Shown: one piece after another, positions 32,049-40,165 of the stretch
How positions within the stretch are numbered: position 1 is the stretch's first letter
Layout of the letters: the number at the start of each line of letters is the position of its first letter
Source: Thiohalocapsa sp963698775
GTDB lineage: Bacteria; Pseudomonadota; Gammaproteobacteria; Chromatiales; Chromatiaceae
Assembly (NCBI GenBank): GCA_963698775.1
Contig: CAVOSE010000036.1
Location: forward strand, 18,367 to 82,366
Reading direction: 5' to 3'
Length of the DNA stretch: 64,000 nucleotides
Notes under the pieces: model-generated
Told to the model about the DNA's origin: nothing
Databases searched by the model: none
Seen by the model: the letters and a program-made list of their open reading frames with translations, nothing else
Program-made: the position numbers and the translations under genes

Positions 32049-34441
32049 CCGCTCTCGGGTGGTTGTTGCTGCTGACGTGGATTTGGCCGCTGCTGCTGGC
32101 AGCCCTCGGACCGCGCCCACGGTTGTGGTGGCTGCCGGCGGTAGGCGCGGGGCCGGCCTTGGCCACCGCGTTGCTCGTCCCCGTCGGTACGACGCTGGAA
32201 CTGCCCTGGCTGTTCCTCGGCACAACATTGGCGATGAACCCGCTCACCCAGATCTACCTGACCTTCACGTCGCTGTTGTGGCTGGTGGCCGGTGTCTATG
32301 CGGCCTTTGCGCATCGCGGCGGGGAGCACGCCGGCCGCTTCAATCTGCTGTTCCTGCTGGCCATGGCTGGCAATCTGTGGCTCATCGTCGGCCAGGACCT
32401 CTTCAGCTTCTATGTCGGCTTCGCGATCATGGGGCTGTCCTCCTACGGACTGGTGATCCACGATGGCCAGCCGGCGGCGCTGCGCGCCGGCAAGGTCTAT
32501 CTGGTCATGGCCCTGTTCGGCGAGGTCTGCCTGTTTGCCTCCCTGGTGCTGATCGCGAGCCAGACCGGCACCACCGTGCCCAACGCCGACGATCTGGTGA
32601 AGCTGGACGGTCTCGCCATCGCGCTGCTATTGCTCGGCCTCGGTGTCAAGGCCGGCATGGTGCCGTTGCACGTCTGGTTGCCGCTGGCCCACCCGGCCGC
32701 CCCGATCGCCGCCAGCGCGGTGCTGAGCGGCACCATGATCAAGACCGCGCTGCTGGGCTGGATGCGCTTCCTACCGGTGGGCGCGGTGGCGCTGCCGGAA
32801 TGGGGCGGGTTACTGTTGGCCGCCGGCACACTGACGCTATTGTTCGCGCTGCCGATCGGCCTGACGCAATCCGACCCCAAGGTGGTGCTGGCCTACTCCA
32901 GCATCAGCAAGATGGGTCTGATGATGCTGGTGCTCGGGTTGGCCCTGATCGAACCGGCATTGGCGCCCCTCGCGGTCGCCGGTATCGCCTTCTACGCCGC
33001 CAACCATGCGCTGGTAAAGGGCGGGCTGTTCCTCGGCGTCGGCATGCGCAAACATGCGGCGACGCACCCGCCCGTGGTGCAGGCGGCGGTGCTCGGCGCG
33101 CTGGTGTTTCTGGCACTGTCCCTGGCCGGTGCCCCGTTCACCAGTGGCGCCGTGGCCAAGTATGAGCTGAAGCCGCTCTTCGGCGCGCTGGACTGGGCCT
33201 GGATCGGTGCCGTCGTCGGCATCTCGACCTTCGGTACAACCTTGTTGATGGTGCGCTTCGTCTGGGTCAGCTACCGCACCGAGCCGCATCCGGAGCCGGG
33301 CTATCGCTGGCCCGGCGTCGGCTGGGGCGTCTTGATCGGCCTCGTGCTGCTGCTGCCGTTCGTCTTCGGTAAGCCCGCCGCCTGGGTGACCAATCTGGTC
33401 AACGTGCCTTCGGCCCTGCTTCTGGGCGTGCTGGTAGTGGTGTTCGGCCTGCGCCGACCGGGCCTGTTCGCGCCGCTGATCGGCCGCATCCCGCCCGGCG
33501 ACATCCTCGGTCTGTTCACGCGCCTACAACAGCAGCTCTTCGGCGCCTTGCAGCGGATCGATCAACGCTGGCAGGTCCACCGGAATGCCTTCAACCAACG
33601 CGCCGTCGACGCCTTCGAGCGGGTCTTCGCCGGCCCCACCGGCGACTCCGAACGCAGCTTGCGCGAATGGCCAGTGGCGGGCGGCATCTGGGTCGGCCTG
33701 AGCACGCTGCTGTTGCTGTTCGTGCTCGCCGGGCTGCCGCCGGTTGCCGACACCGTGCCGGCACCACCTGCTCCCGATACTGAGCAGAAGCGCGAGCTCG
33801 CCTTACCGGTCGCCGCCACACCCGAGGTGACCGCAGCGCTGCGGGATGGCGAGACGGAGACGGATGCGGGCCTGATCGAGCCGGAAACCGATCCCATGTC
33901 CGAACCCATCGAACCCACCGAACCCAACGATCCATCGGCGCCAGACTTGGAGACGGACGCTACAGCGCCCGTGGCGGTTTCAACACCGACGACGACCTCC
34001 GCCACCCCCGAGATACCCGAACCACCGGTGTTTGTCGAACCAGAGCCAGTGCCGGCATCCGCGGTAGAAACAGCACCTGAGGTAGAACCAGCGGCAGCGC
34101 CGGAACCTCAAACGGACTCGGAGCCGGTCTCGCCCTGCAACCCGCCGGTCGACTACTTGTTCGCACCCGTCACGCAAACCGGGACTCCGCTGGCACTGAC
34201 GCGCTGCGACGCCAACGGCGATCCGCTGCGCAATCCGTCGAGCAGTCGCGAACTGGTCAGGCGGGTGCAGCAGTGGCTCGACCAGAGTGGCTATGATCCA
34301 GGCCCGATCGACGGATTGATGGGACCACGGACCCGCTCGGCGGTTCGTCAGCTGCAGGGTGACAATGCGCTGACTGCCGATGGCGACATCAGCTTCGAGC
34401 TGCTGGATCTGTTGCAATCCGGCCCGAGCGAGAACGACTGA
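32045..34441 (+). CDS. Third NuoL/M-like subunit fused to a peptidoglycan-binding domain
   Basis: 798 residues from ATG 32045, which overlaps the previous stop; frames extending further upstream lie inside the preceding gene. Residues 1-490 are a 14-helix proton_antipo_M fold, with GLGVKAGMVPLHVWLPLAHP (TM7 Lys present) and SGTMIKTALLGWMRF. The TM5 region reads FSFYVGFAIMGLSSYGLVIH, where the usual glutamate is an alanine. A further helix (~547-567, GIWVGLSTLLLLFVLAGL) leads to a Pro/Glu/Thr-rich linker (~570-695). The end (~697-792) is a PG_binding_1 domain: RRVQQWLDQSGYDPGPIDGL, GPRTRSAVRQLQ. If the last helix crosses outward, this domain sits in the periplasm. Such a fusion is unusual for the family. 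Last gene of the operon. Confidence 0.88.
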   Translation: MTALGWLLLLTWIWPLLLAALGPRPRLWWLPAVGAGPALATALLVPVGTTLELPWLFLGTTLAMNPLTQIYLTFTSLLWLVAGVYAAFAHRGGEHAGRFNLLFLLAMAGNLWLIVGQDLFSFYVGFAIMGLSSYGLVIHDGQPAALRAGKVYLVMALFGEVCLFASLVLIASQTGTTVPNADDLVKLDGLAIALLLLGLGVKAGMVPLHVWLPLAHPAAPIAASAVLSGTMIKTALLGWMRFLPVGAVALPEWGGLLLAAGTLTLLFALPIGLTQSDPKVVLAYSSISKMGLMMLVLGLALIEPALAPLAVAGIAFYAANHALVKGGLFLGVGMRKHAATHPPVVQAAVLGALVFLALSLAGAPFTSGAVAKYELKPLFGALDWAWIGAVVGISTFGTTLLMVRFVWVSYRTEPHPEPGYRWPGVGWGVLIGLVLLLPFVFGKPAAWVTNLVNVPSALLLGVLVVVFGLRRPGLFAPLIGRIPPGDILGLFTRLQQQLFGALQRIDQRWQVHRNAFNQRAVDAFERVFAGPTGDSERSLREWPVAGGIWVGLSTLLLLFVLAGLPPVADTVPAPPAPDTEQKRELALPVAATPEVTAALRDGETETDAGLIEPETDPMSEPIEPTEPNDPSAPDLETDATAPVAVSTPTTTSATPEIPEPPVFVEPEPVPASAVETAPEVEPAAAPEPQTDSEPVSPCNPPVDYLFAPVTQTGTPLALTRCDANGDPLRNPSSSRELVRRVQQWLDQSGYDPGPIDGLMGPRTRSAVRQLQGDNALTADGDISFELLDLLQSGPSEND

Positions 34442-34467
34442 GGAGAGATGCGGAACTCAATCCGGAC

Positions 34468-34525
34468 GTAGGTGCGAATTCAGTCGCACAATCAGCGGTT
34501 GCCATGCGACTGAAGTCGCACCTAC
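34468..34525. repeat. REP-like inverted repeat between Mrp operon and cobC
   Basis: Left arm gtaggtgcgaattcagtcgc (34468-34487) and right arm tgcgactgaagtcgcaccta (34505-34524) are inverse to each other with one mismatch over 21 positions, separated by about 15 bases. It lies between convergent genes and is related to the repeats at 2740-2760 and 14754-15057. Confidence 0.8.
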
Positions 34526-34638
34526 ACAGGCAGCTCGATCCATTGATTTTATTAAACTTACTTGATTTTACTGCCGAACTGAGGTCTATCCACGCCTGAC
34601 ACGCGCCGGTTGGTAAAACCAGCGCTCCCAGTGCTGGG

Positions 34639-35229
34639 TCAACCGTGGCTGATCAGGCTAGGGCGACCGCCGCCGGTGGGGACGCGCAGGCGGGTGCGGC
34701 AGGCGGGCGGCACCTCCAGCAGCAGCAACGCATCGGCGGCAAGGCCCAGCACCTCGCCGACGATGACGCGTACGACACCGCCGTGGGTGACGAGGAGCGG
34801 ATTGGCGTCGTCACCGGCAAGCAGTTGTTGCCAGCCCTGTCGAACCCGTTCGCGAAAGTCGGCGAAGGGCTCGGCGTCCGGCGGATCGTAGCCCAACGGG
34901 TCGGCCCAGAAGCGGGACAGGTCTTCAATGGGGATCTGATCGGCGCGCAGCCCTTCCCAGGCACCGAAACCGCGCTCGCGGAAGTCCGGCATCGGCACGG
35001 ACGGAAGCCCTCGTCGCGCCGCCAACTCCCGCGCAAAGGCGGCACAGCGTAACGCCGGCGAATGCAGGATGCGATTCCAACCGGCGCGACCGGCAGCGGC
35101 GTCGGCATCGGTGACGGCGCGCATCTGCGCCCAGCCCTGCTCCGCCAGCGGGTCGTCGTGGCTGCCGCGAAAGCGGCCACCGCCCTGCACCTCGCCATGG
35201 CGCAGCAGGTCGATAAGCCGATCAGCCAT
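34639..35229 (-). CDS. cobC: Alpha-ribazole-phosphatase-type histidine phosphatase
   Basis: 196 residues from ATG 35229, overlapping the cobT stop by 8 nt. The catalytic histidine motif is LIDLLRHGEVQGGGRFRG (LRHGE), and the second His lies in LLVTHGGVVRVIV. It removes the phosphate of alpha-ribazole-5'-phosphate (or adenosylcobalamin-5'-phosphate) late in nucleotide-loop assembly. Position after cobT and before nothing else on this strand makes it the last gene of the salvage operon. The paralogous role of a generic phosphoglycerate mutase-like enzyme is possible, but the context argues for CobC. Confidence 0.88.
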   Translation of the reverse strand: MADRLIDLLRHGEVQGGGRFRGSHDDPLAEQGWAQMRAVTDADAAAGRAGWNRILHSPALRCAAFARELAARRGLPSVPMPDFRERGFGAWEGLRADQIPIEDLSRFWADPLGYDPPDAEPFADFRERVRQGWQQLLAGDDANPLLVTHGGVVRVIVGEVLGLAADALLLLEVPPACRTRLRVPTGGGRPSLISHG

Positions 35230-36268
35230 CGGCGACGCCGGCCTCGGCGAAGGTGGCCATGTCGGCATGCAGGGCACAGGCCAGACGCAGCAAGGGCAAG
35301 GCGACGGCGGCGCCGCTGCCCTCGCCGAGGCGCATGCCGAGGTCCAGCAGCGGACGCTGACCGAGGGCATCGACGACACTGCGATGGCCCGGCTCGGCGG
35401 AGGCGTGGGACAACAGCATCCAGCCCCCGGCTCCGGCGCAAAGTCGGGTTGCGGTCAGCGCGGCGACGGAGCTGATGTAGCCATCGACCAGCATCGGCAC
35501 GCCGCGCTGCGCACAGGCGCAGTAGGCACCGGTGAGCGCGGCGATCTCGAGGCCGCCGACATGCATCAGCGCGGCAAGCGGGTCGGACAGGTGGTGCCGA
35601 TGCAGCGCAAGCGCCTGCTCGATAACGGCCTGCTTGCGGGCGATGCCGGCGGTATCGAGCCCGGTGCCCGGCCCGGTCAGCACCACGGCGGGGAGGTCCA
35701 GCAGCGCGCAGGCCAGCGCGGTGGCGGCGGTGGTATTGCCGATGCCCATTTCGCCGCCGATGAACAGGTCGGCGCCGGCCTCGAGCGCACGCCCAACCGC
35801 TGCGCCGCCCTCATCCAGCGCGCGGTGCAGCTGCGCCTCGGTCATGGCCGGCCCGCTCGCCAGGTTGGCGGTGCCGGGCGCGATCACCGCGCTATGGACG
35901 TTTGGGTGCGCGGGCAGCGGCTCGACCGTCCCGAGATCGATCAGCTCGATCTCGGCGTCGAGTTGCCGGGCGAGCACACTGATGGCGGCACCGCCGGCGG
36001 CCATGTTGGCCACCATCTGCGCCGTAACCGCCTGGGGAAAGGCCGACACGCCGTCGGCGGCGACGCCATGATCGGCGGCAAAGACACAGATGCGCACCTG
36101 GCCCATGGACGGTCGCGCCCTCCCCTGCATGGCCGCCAGCCGCAGCGCAATCTCTTCCAGCCGGCCTAGCGCGCCGGCCGGCTTAGTGAGCTGGGCCTGG
36201 TGTTTGGCCGCGGCGTCGCGGGCGGCATGATTCAGTTCGGCGGAGGGCGCCTGGTACCAGTCGTTCAT
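35222..36268 (-). CDS. cobT: Nicotinate-nucleotide--dimethylbenzimidazole phosphoribosyltransferase
   Basis: 348 residues from ATG 36268. It transfers phosphoribose from nicotinate mononucleotide to 5,6-dimethylbenzimidazole to make alpha-ribazole phosphate. Signatures: LTKPAGALGRLEEIALRLAA at the start, CVFAADHGVAADGVSAFPQA, FIGGEMGIGNTTAATALACA, VLTGPGTGLDTAGI, and LLSHASAEPGHR. The catalytic glutamate (E317 in Salmonella) corresponds to the Glu in LDLGMRLGEGSGAA. It overlaps cobC; between it and cobU lie 160 bases containing repeats, so the operon is interrupted there by non-coding sequence. Confidence 0.95.
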   Translation of the reverse strand: MNDWYQAPSAELNHAARDAAAKHQAQLTKPAGALGRLEEIALRLAAMQGRARPSMGQVRICVFAADHGVAADGVSAFPQAVTAQMVANMAAGGAAISVLARQLDAEIELIDLGTVEPLPAHPNVHSAVIAPGTANLASGPAMTEAQLHRALDEGGAAVGRALEAGADLFIGGEMGIGNTTAATALACALLDLPAVVLTGPGTGLDTAGIARKQAVIEQALALHRHHLSDPLAALMHVGGLEIAALTGAYCACAQRGVPMLVDGYISSVAALTATRLCAGAGGWMLLSHASAEPGHRSVVDALGQRPLLDLGMRLGEGSGAAVALPLLRLACALHADMATFAEAGVADG

Positions 36269-36288
36269 TGGGTATCGTTGATTCTGAA

Positions 36289-36425
36289 GAGAGCGTTTCA
36301 CCACGAAGGAAACCGCTGGGAGGGCCGGTTTTCCAACCAGCGCATCGGGGGCGGTGACGTTGTTGGCGGCGGCAGGGCGCAGAAGCTGAAGCCTGCATCC
36401 AAGCGCCGACTGGAAAGTCGGCGCC
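36289..36425. repeat. Short repeats inside the cob operon (CACGAAGA fragment and REP-like hairpin)
   Basis: gcgtttcaccacgaagg at about 36292-36308 is a partial copy of the element at 24716. gcgccgactggaaagtcggc at 36404-36423 (followed by gc) forms a perfect hairpin with a short loop, a REP-like palindrome. Both fill the cobT-cobU gap. Confidence 0.55.
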
Positions 36426-36430
36426 CCCAA

Positions 36431-36973
36431 TCACAGCGCCTCGCCCTTGACCAGCAGCGGCAGGCCGGCCACGGTCAGCACGACGCGGTCGCATGCGGCG
36501 GCCAGTTGCTGATGTAGGTTGCCGGCGAGGTCGCAGTAGCGGCGGCTCAGCGGGTCCAGCGGGATAACGCCCATATTGACCTCGTTGCCCACCAGAACCA
36601 GTTCGCCCGGCAGACGCGGCAAAAGAGCGAGCAGGTCGTCTAGCTCTTGCCGCAGGCGCGTCTCGTCTTCGCCACACAGCAGGTTGGTCAGCCAGAGGGT
36701 CAGGCATTCCACCAGCACGCAGCGGTCGTCCGCGCAGACATCGGCCAGGGTCGCGGCCAGTTGCACTGGCTCTTCGACTAGATGCCAGTCGCTGGGACGA
36801 CGAACACGGTGGGCCTCGATGCGGGCCCGCATCTCGTCGTCGCCCGGCAGTGCCGTGGCCAGGTAGGTCACCGGCAGCCCCGACTCCCGCGCCAGGCGCT
36901 CGGCCAGGCGGCTCTTGCCGGAGCGCACGCCGCCGAGGATCAGCGTCGCCCGCGCGGTCGGGCCGGCCGGCAT
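36431..36973 (-). CDS. cobU: Adenosylcobinamide kinase/guanylyltransferase
   Basis: 180 residues. The Walker A loop is LILGGVRSGKSRLAERLA, followed by PVTYLATALPGDDEMRARIE and HRVRRPSDWHLVEEP, with VLVECLTLWLTNLL and VLVGNEVNMGVIPLDPLSRR as further CobU hallmarks. It phosphorylates adenosylcobinamide and then adds GMP, preparing it for CobS. The start overlaps the cobO stop (TGATG), so cobO and cobU are translationally coupled. Confidence 0.95.
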   Translation of the reverse strand: MPAGPTARATLILGGVRSGKSRLAERLARESGLPVTYLATALPGDDEMRARIEAHRVRRPSDWHLVEEPVQLAATLADVCADDRCVLVECLTLWLTNLLCGEDETRLRQELDDLLALLPRLPGELVLVGNEVNMGVIPLDPLSRRYCDLAGNLHQQLAAACDRVVLTVAGLPLLVKGEAL

Positions 36974-37584
36974 CAGAGTTCGATGCCCTTTTGCGCCTGC
37001 ACGCCGGCATCGAAGGCATGTTTGATCGGCCGCATCTCGGTGACCGTGTCGGCGATCTCGATGAGTTCCTTCGGTGCGGCACGACCGGTAACCACCACAT
37101 GCTGTTTCAGCGGACGCTCGATCAGTGCGTCGAGCACTTCGTCCAGCGGCAGCAGCCCCAGCTTAAGCACGATGTTGAGTTCATCGAGCACCAGCAGCTC
37201 GAGGGATGGATCGGCCAGGTAGAGCTTGACCTGGTCCCAGGCGCGGCGCGCGGTGCGCTTGTCCTGCTCCTGATCCTGGGTGTCCCAGGTAAAGCCGTCG
37301 CCCATGACCTGGTAGTCGACCTCAGGAAAGCGCCGGAAGAATGTCTCCTCGCCGGTCGAGAAGCTTCCCTTGATGAACTGCACCACGGCGACGCGCATAC
37401 CGTGGCCCAGCGCCCGGGCGACCATGCCGAAGCCGGACGAACTCTTGCCCTTGCCGTTGCCGGTGAGCACCAGCAGCACGCCGCGGTCGTCGGTGGCGAG
37501 GGCGACCTTCTGGTCCACCAGGGCCTTGTGGCGTTGCATGCGGTCACGGTGGCGCGCTTCGCGATCGGGGTCGGATGTGGTCAT
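36973..37584 (-). CDS. cobO: Cob(I)yrinic acid a,c-diamide adenosyltransferase
   Basis: 203 residues from ATG 37584. The P-loop is LVLTGNGKGKSSSGFGMVAR, with VAVVQFIKGSFSTGEETFFR and LLVLDELNIVLKLGLLPLDE as CobO/BtuR signatures, and VVVTGRAAPKELIEIADTVT near the end. It attaches the adenosyl group to cobalt before cobinamide is activated. The frame continues upstream to 37698, but that part is hexanucleotide repeat (STTTTTTG) and not part of the protein. About 90% identity of length to BtuR makes the family certain; CobO and CobA/BtuR are the same enzyme. Confidence 0.94.
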   Translation of the reverse strand: MTTSDPDREARHRDRMQRHKALVDQKVALATDDRGVLLVLTGNGKGKSSSGFGMVARALGHGMRVAVVQFIKGSFSTGEETFFRRFPEVDYQVMGDGFTWDTQDQEQDKRTARRAWDQVKLYLADPSLELLVLDELNIVLKLGLLPLDEVLDALIERPLKQHVVVTGRAAPKELIEIADTVTEMRPIKHAFDAGVQAQKGIEL

Positions 37585-37650
37585 GCTGTTGTGATGTCTT
37601 TCGTGGTGACTGGGATAACACGGGACTGCCGCATCGCGGCGATGCCTCCC

Positions 37651-37767
37651 CGTTGTCGTTGTCGTTGTCGAAATCGAAATCGGGGTCGGGATCGGCATCG
37701 AGTCACTCGCCAGCCGCTTCGATTTCGATAGCGATTTCGATACCGATACCGATACCGATACCGATCC
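37651..37767. repeat. Hexanucleotide tracts, locus C
   Basis: cgttgtcgttgtcgttgtcg at 37651-37670 followed by aaatcgaaatcgg, then after about 50 bases cgatttcgatagcgatttcg near 37720-37739 and a tandem run of ataccg units (37740-37765). The first tract is the same hexamer as loci A, B and D, but here the opposite arm is TTTCGA/TACCGA-based and pairs with the aaatcg part. It lies between btuB and cobO. Confidence 0.75.
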
Positions 37768-37769
37768 TT

Positions 37770-37788
37770 GGGGCTCGGACCGAGCCCC
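37770..37788 (-). terminator. Possible weak terminator hairpin after btuB
   Basis: ggggctcggaccgagcccc forms an eight-base-pair stem just past the btuB stop. No T-run follows on the minus strand, so read-through into cobO is likely and the call is tentative. Confidence 0.35.
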
Positions 37789-37791
37789 TTC

Positions 37792-39675
37792 CTACGGCGT
37801 ATAACGTAAGGTCACATAGAAGGCCCGACCAGGTTGGTTGTACCAGGCAACGGTCTCGTAGTCCTGATCGAAGACGTTTTCCAGGCGCGCCTGGATACGC
37901 AGGGCGTCGTTGAAGGCATAGGAGGCGCGCAGGTCCAGCAGCGTGTAGCCGTCGAGCTCTACGTTATTCGCGGCGTCGTCGAAGCGCCGGCCGGCGGCAA
38001 ACAGGGTACCGCCCGCAGCGAACTGTCCGATGGCGCGATCGACGTCGAGGCGGAAGGTCTGTTCCGGCCGGCGTGCCAGCAGATTACCGTCGTAGGGCCC
38101 GTTGGACTCGTTGCGCGGGTCCAGCAGGGTCAGGTTGGCGCTGAGATCGAAGTCCAGCAACCGGCCCACCAACACGCCCTCCAGACCGCGGATGCGAGCC
38201 CGATCGATGTTCTCCGCGAAGAACAGCGGTGGCTGCAGTGCGATCAGATCGTCAACGTCGGTTTGGTAGATGTTCAGCGACCACTGCCACGGAACCTCGT
38301 TGGGATTACCCAACGCATCGAACAGCCCGGAGAAACCCAGCTCGGCGCTGCGGGTCTGCTCGGGCTTCAGGTCAGGGTTGCCACCAGCGAAGAACGGGTC
38401 GGCGGGAAAATACAGGTCGTTGAAGGTCGGCGCCGTGAAGGCGGTGCCGTAGGACGCCACCACCCGCAGCGCCGGCGAGAACTCCCAGCCCAACGCAAGG
38501 TCGCCGGTGGTATAGCTGCCGAACTGCTCGTTGTCGTCGTAGCGCAGGCTGCCCTTGACGCTGGCGGGGCCGAACCAGCCCTGGTACTGACCGAACACGC
38601 CGGTGTCGTCGCGGGAGTCGATGGTGTAGTCGGTGGTACTGGTGACGGTGTCCTTTTGATAGTCGACCCCCAGCGTCGCCAGATGCTGCTCGCCGATGGC
38701 GATGTCGTTCTGCCAGCTCAGCGTATCGCGTTGGGTGTCGAAGTCGCTGTAGAAGGTGCCGTCCTTATAGTTGCTCTGGTCGTCCCAGCTGCGCCCGGCG
38801 GCCAGCGTCATGTCCCAGTTGTCGACTGGTCGCAGATTCAGCTTGGCACCGAGCACCTGCTGCCGGTTCCGAGACTCGTTTGTGAAGGCGCCGTCGAACT
38901 CGACGTCGCTCTCGGCTAGAAAGTAGTTCAGGCCCAGACCGATGCGATCGTTGAACTCGTACCCGGCGCTGGCGCTGACGCCCTGGTTGGTATAGCCGTC
39001 CTTGTCTGGCTCATCGGTGCCGCAGCCGGCGAAGACCGGAAAGCCAATGCCGTTACAGCTGTTGAACCCCTCGGCCTGGTCAAAGTTGCCGCTAACGCTG
39101 AAACGTCCGCGCTCGCCGCCACCGGACAGTCCACCGGCAACACCAGCGGTGCCGTAGCGCCCCGCCGTGGTATTGAAAAAGGCCCGCAGCGGACCGCCGC
39201 CGCGGCGGGTGAAGACCTGGATCACACCGCCGGCCGCCTCGGAGCCATACAGGCTGGAACGAGGCCCACGGACGACCTCGACGCGCTCGATCTGATCCAC
39301 GGGGATATTCTGGAACGCCGCCTGGCCAGTGGTGGCGGAGCCGATCTTGATGCCGTCCACCAGGAACAGCGTCTGATTGGAGTTGGTGCCGCGCAGATAG
39401 AGATCGGTCTGCCGGCCCGGACCGCCGGAATTGCTCATGGCAATGCCGGGCAACCCGCGCAGAATATCGACGGTGGTCAGCGACTGACGGCGCTCGATCT
39501 CGTCGCGGCTTACCACGGTGACCGGGGCCAGGGTCTGGTCGGCGGTCTCGGCCGTGCGCGTGGCGGTGACCACCACCGGATCGATGTCGGAGACGTCCTC
39601 AACCGCGGCATTGGCCAACGACGACAACGCAAGGGGAATCGGCAGCAAGACCGCCGACAGGGATGGGTACTTCAT
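37792..39675 (-). CDS. btuB: TonB-dependent vitamin B12 outer-membrane receptor
   Basis: 627 residues from ATG 39675, GAGG about 8 nt upstream. A signal peptide (to ~28, LSSLANA) is followed by the TonB box region DIDPVVVTATRTAETADQ, the plug domain (LTTVDILRGLPGIAMSNSGG, RGTNSNQTLFLVDGIKIGSA, IERVEVVRGPRSSLYGSEAA) and a 22-strand barrel ending in an aromatic-rich strand (AWYNQPGRAFYVTLRYTP). Position downstream of a cobalamin riboswitch and upstream of cobO, cobU, cobT and cobC makes BtuB the natural assignment among TonB receptors. Confidence 0.93.
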   Translation of the reverse strand: MKYPSLSAVLLPIPLALSSLANAAVEDVSDIDPVVVTATRTAETADQTLAPVTVVSRDEIERRQSLTTVDILRGLPGIAMSNSGGPGRQTDLYLRGTNSNQTLFLVDGIKIGSATTGQAAFQNIPVDQIERVEVVRGPRSSLYGSEAAGGVIQVFTRRGGGPLRAFFNTTAGRYGTAGVAGGLSGGGERGRFSVSGNFDQAEGFNSCNGIGFPVFAGCGTDEPDKDGYTNQGVSASAGYEFNDRIGLGLNYFLAESDVEFDGAFTNESRNRQQVLGAKLNLRPVDNWDMTLAAGRSWDDQSNYKDGTFYSDFDTQRDTLSWQNDIAIGEQHLATLGVDYQKDTVTSTTDYTIDSRDDTGVFGQYQGWFGPASVKGSLRYDDNEQFGSYTTGDLALGWEFSPALRVVASYGTAFTAPTFNDLYFPADPFFAGGNPDLKPEQTRSAELGFSGLFDALGNPNEVPWQWSLNIYQTDVDDLIALQPPLFFAENIDRARIRGLEGVLVGRLLDFDLSANLTLLDPRNESNGPYDGNLLARRPEQTFRLDVDRAIGQFAAGGTLFAAGRRFDDAANNVELDGYTLLDLRASYAFNDALRIQARLENVFDQDYETVAWYNQPGRAFYVTLRYTP

Positions 39676-39765
39676 TGCGAACCTCAGCATGGCCCCCGCT
39701 CACCCGCGCGGACCAAGAAATCGGACAAAGCCGACGGGGATGCCAGGAGGACGCAATGACGAGGA

Positions 39766-39796
39766 CTGCCGCAACCCCCGATGAAACTCGGGGCAG
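39766..39796 (-). promoter_or_regulatory. Hairpin in the btuB leader, candidate riboswitch expression platform
   Basis: ctgccgcaacccccgatgaa followed by actcggggcag forms a stable stem between the riboswitch aptamer and the btuB start, about 90 bases before the ATG. No U-tract follows on the minus strand, so it may act through sequestration or be passive. Confidence 0.35.
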
Positions 39797-39904
39797 AATC
39801 AGTGGCCGCAGACACAAGCCGGCCCCGCCCTCCGCGGCACCGTGGAACTGCGCCAGGCCGATATCCGGGCTTGCGAGCGGAGGTGGATCAGCGCTGACCC
39901 AAGC

Positions 39905-40165
39905 ACCACCAGGGGCTCGTTGGTCAGTCAGTCCGGCCGTGGGGCCGCGACGCCTTCCCATGACGCCCGGTTCGTCACGATGGCCCCCAAAAAAGGGGGC
40001 TCGGCATGAACCGGGAGGCCACAGTGGCATGCTGTCGCGGCTTAACTCGCCTACCGTTGCGGGGGCAGCGTCGGAGTCACCGCATTGCCATCAGGATGGC
40101 GATTGGGTTGGACCGAACTTCCCGTTTAACCCCGCCGATCTGCCAAAGCGCGGGGCACCTGTCAC
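39905..40165 (-). promoter_or_regulatory. Cobalamin (B12) riboswitch upstream of btuB
   Basis: Read on the minus strand the leader shows the ordered pieces of the adenosylcobalamin aptamer: aggtgcc at 40160, gttaaacgggaag at 40130, gctgcccccgcaacggta at about 40070, gccactgt at 40028 and gggaaggcg at 39959, followed by a weaker B12-box-like acgagcccctgg near 39920-39909. Spacing and order match the class-I/Cbl family. It should repress btuB, and possibly the downstream cob genes, when B12 is plentiful. The 3' end is the least certain part. Confidence 0.88.

Noticed and set aside
36973..37698. Longer cobO starting at 37698
   Set aside because: The extra 38 residues (MPIPTPISISTTTTTTG...) come from the hexanucleotide repeat locus; the family N-terminus starts at 37584.
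39795..39815. gccactg near 39800 as the riboswitch core
   Set aside because: The same motif at 40021-40028 is accompanied by all the other aptamer elements in order; the one near 39800 is isolated.
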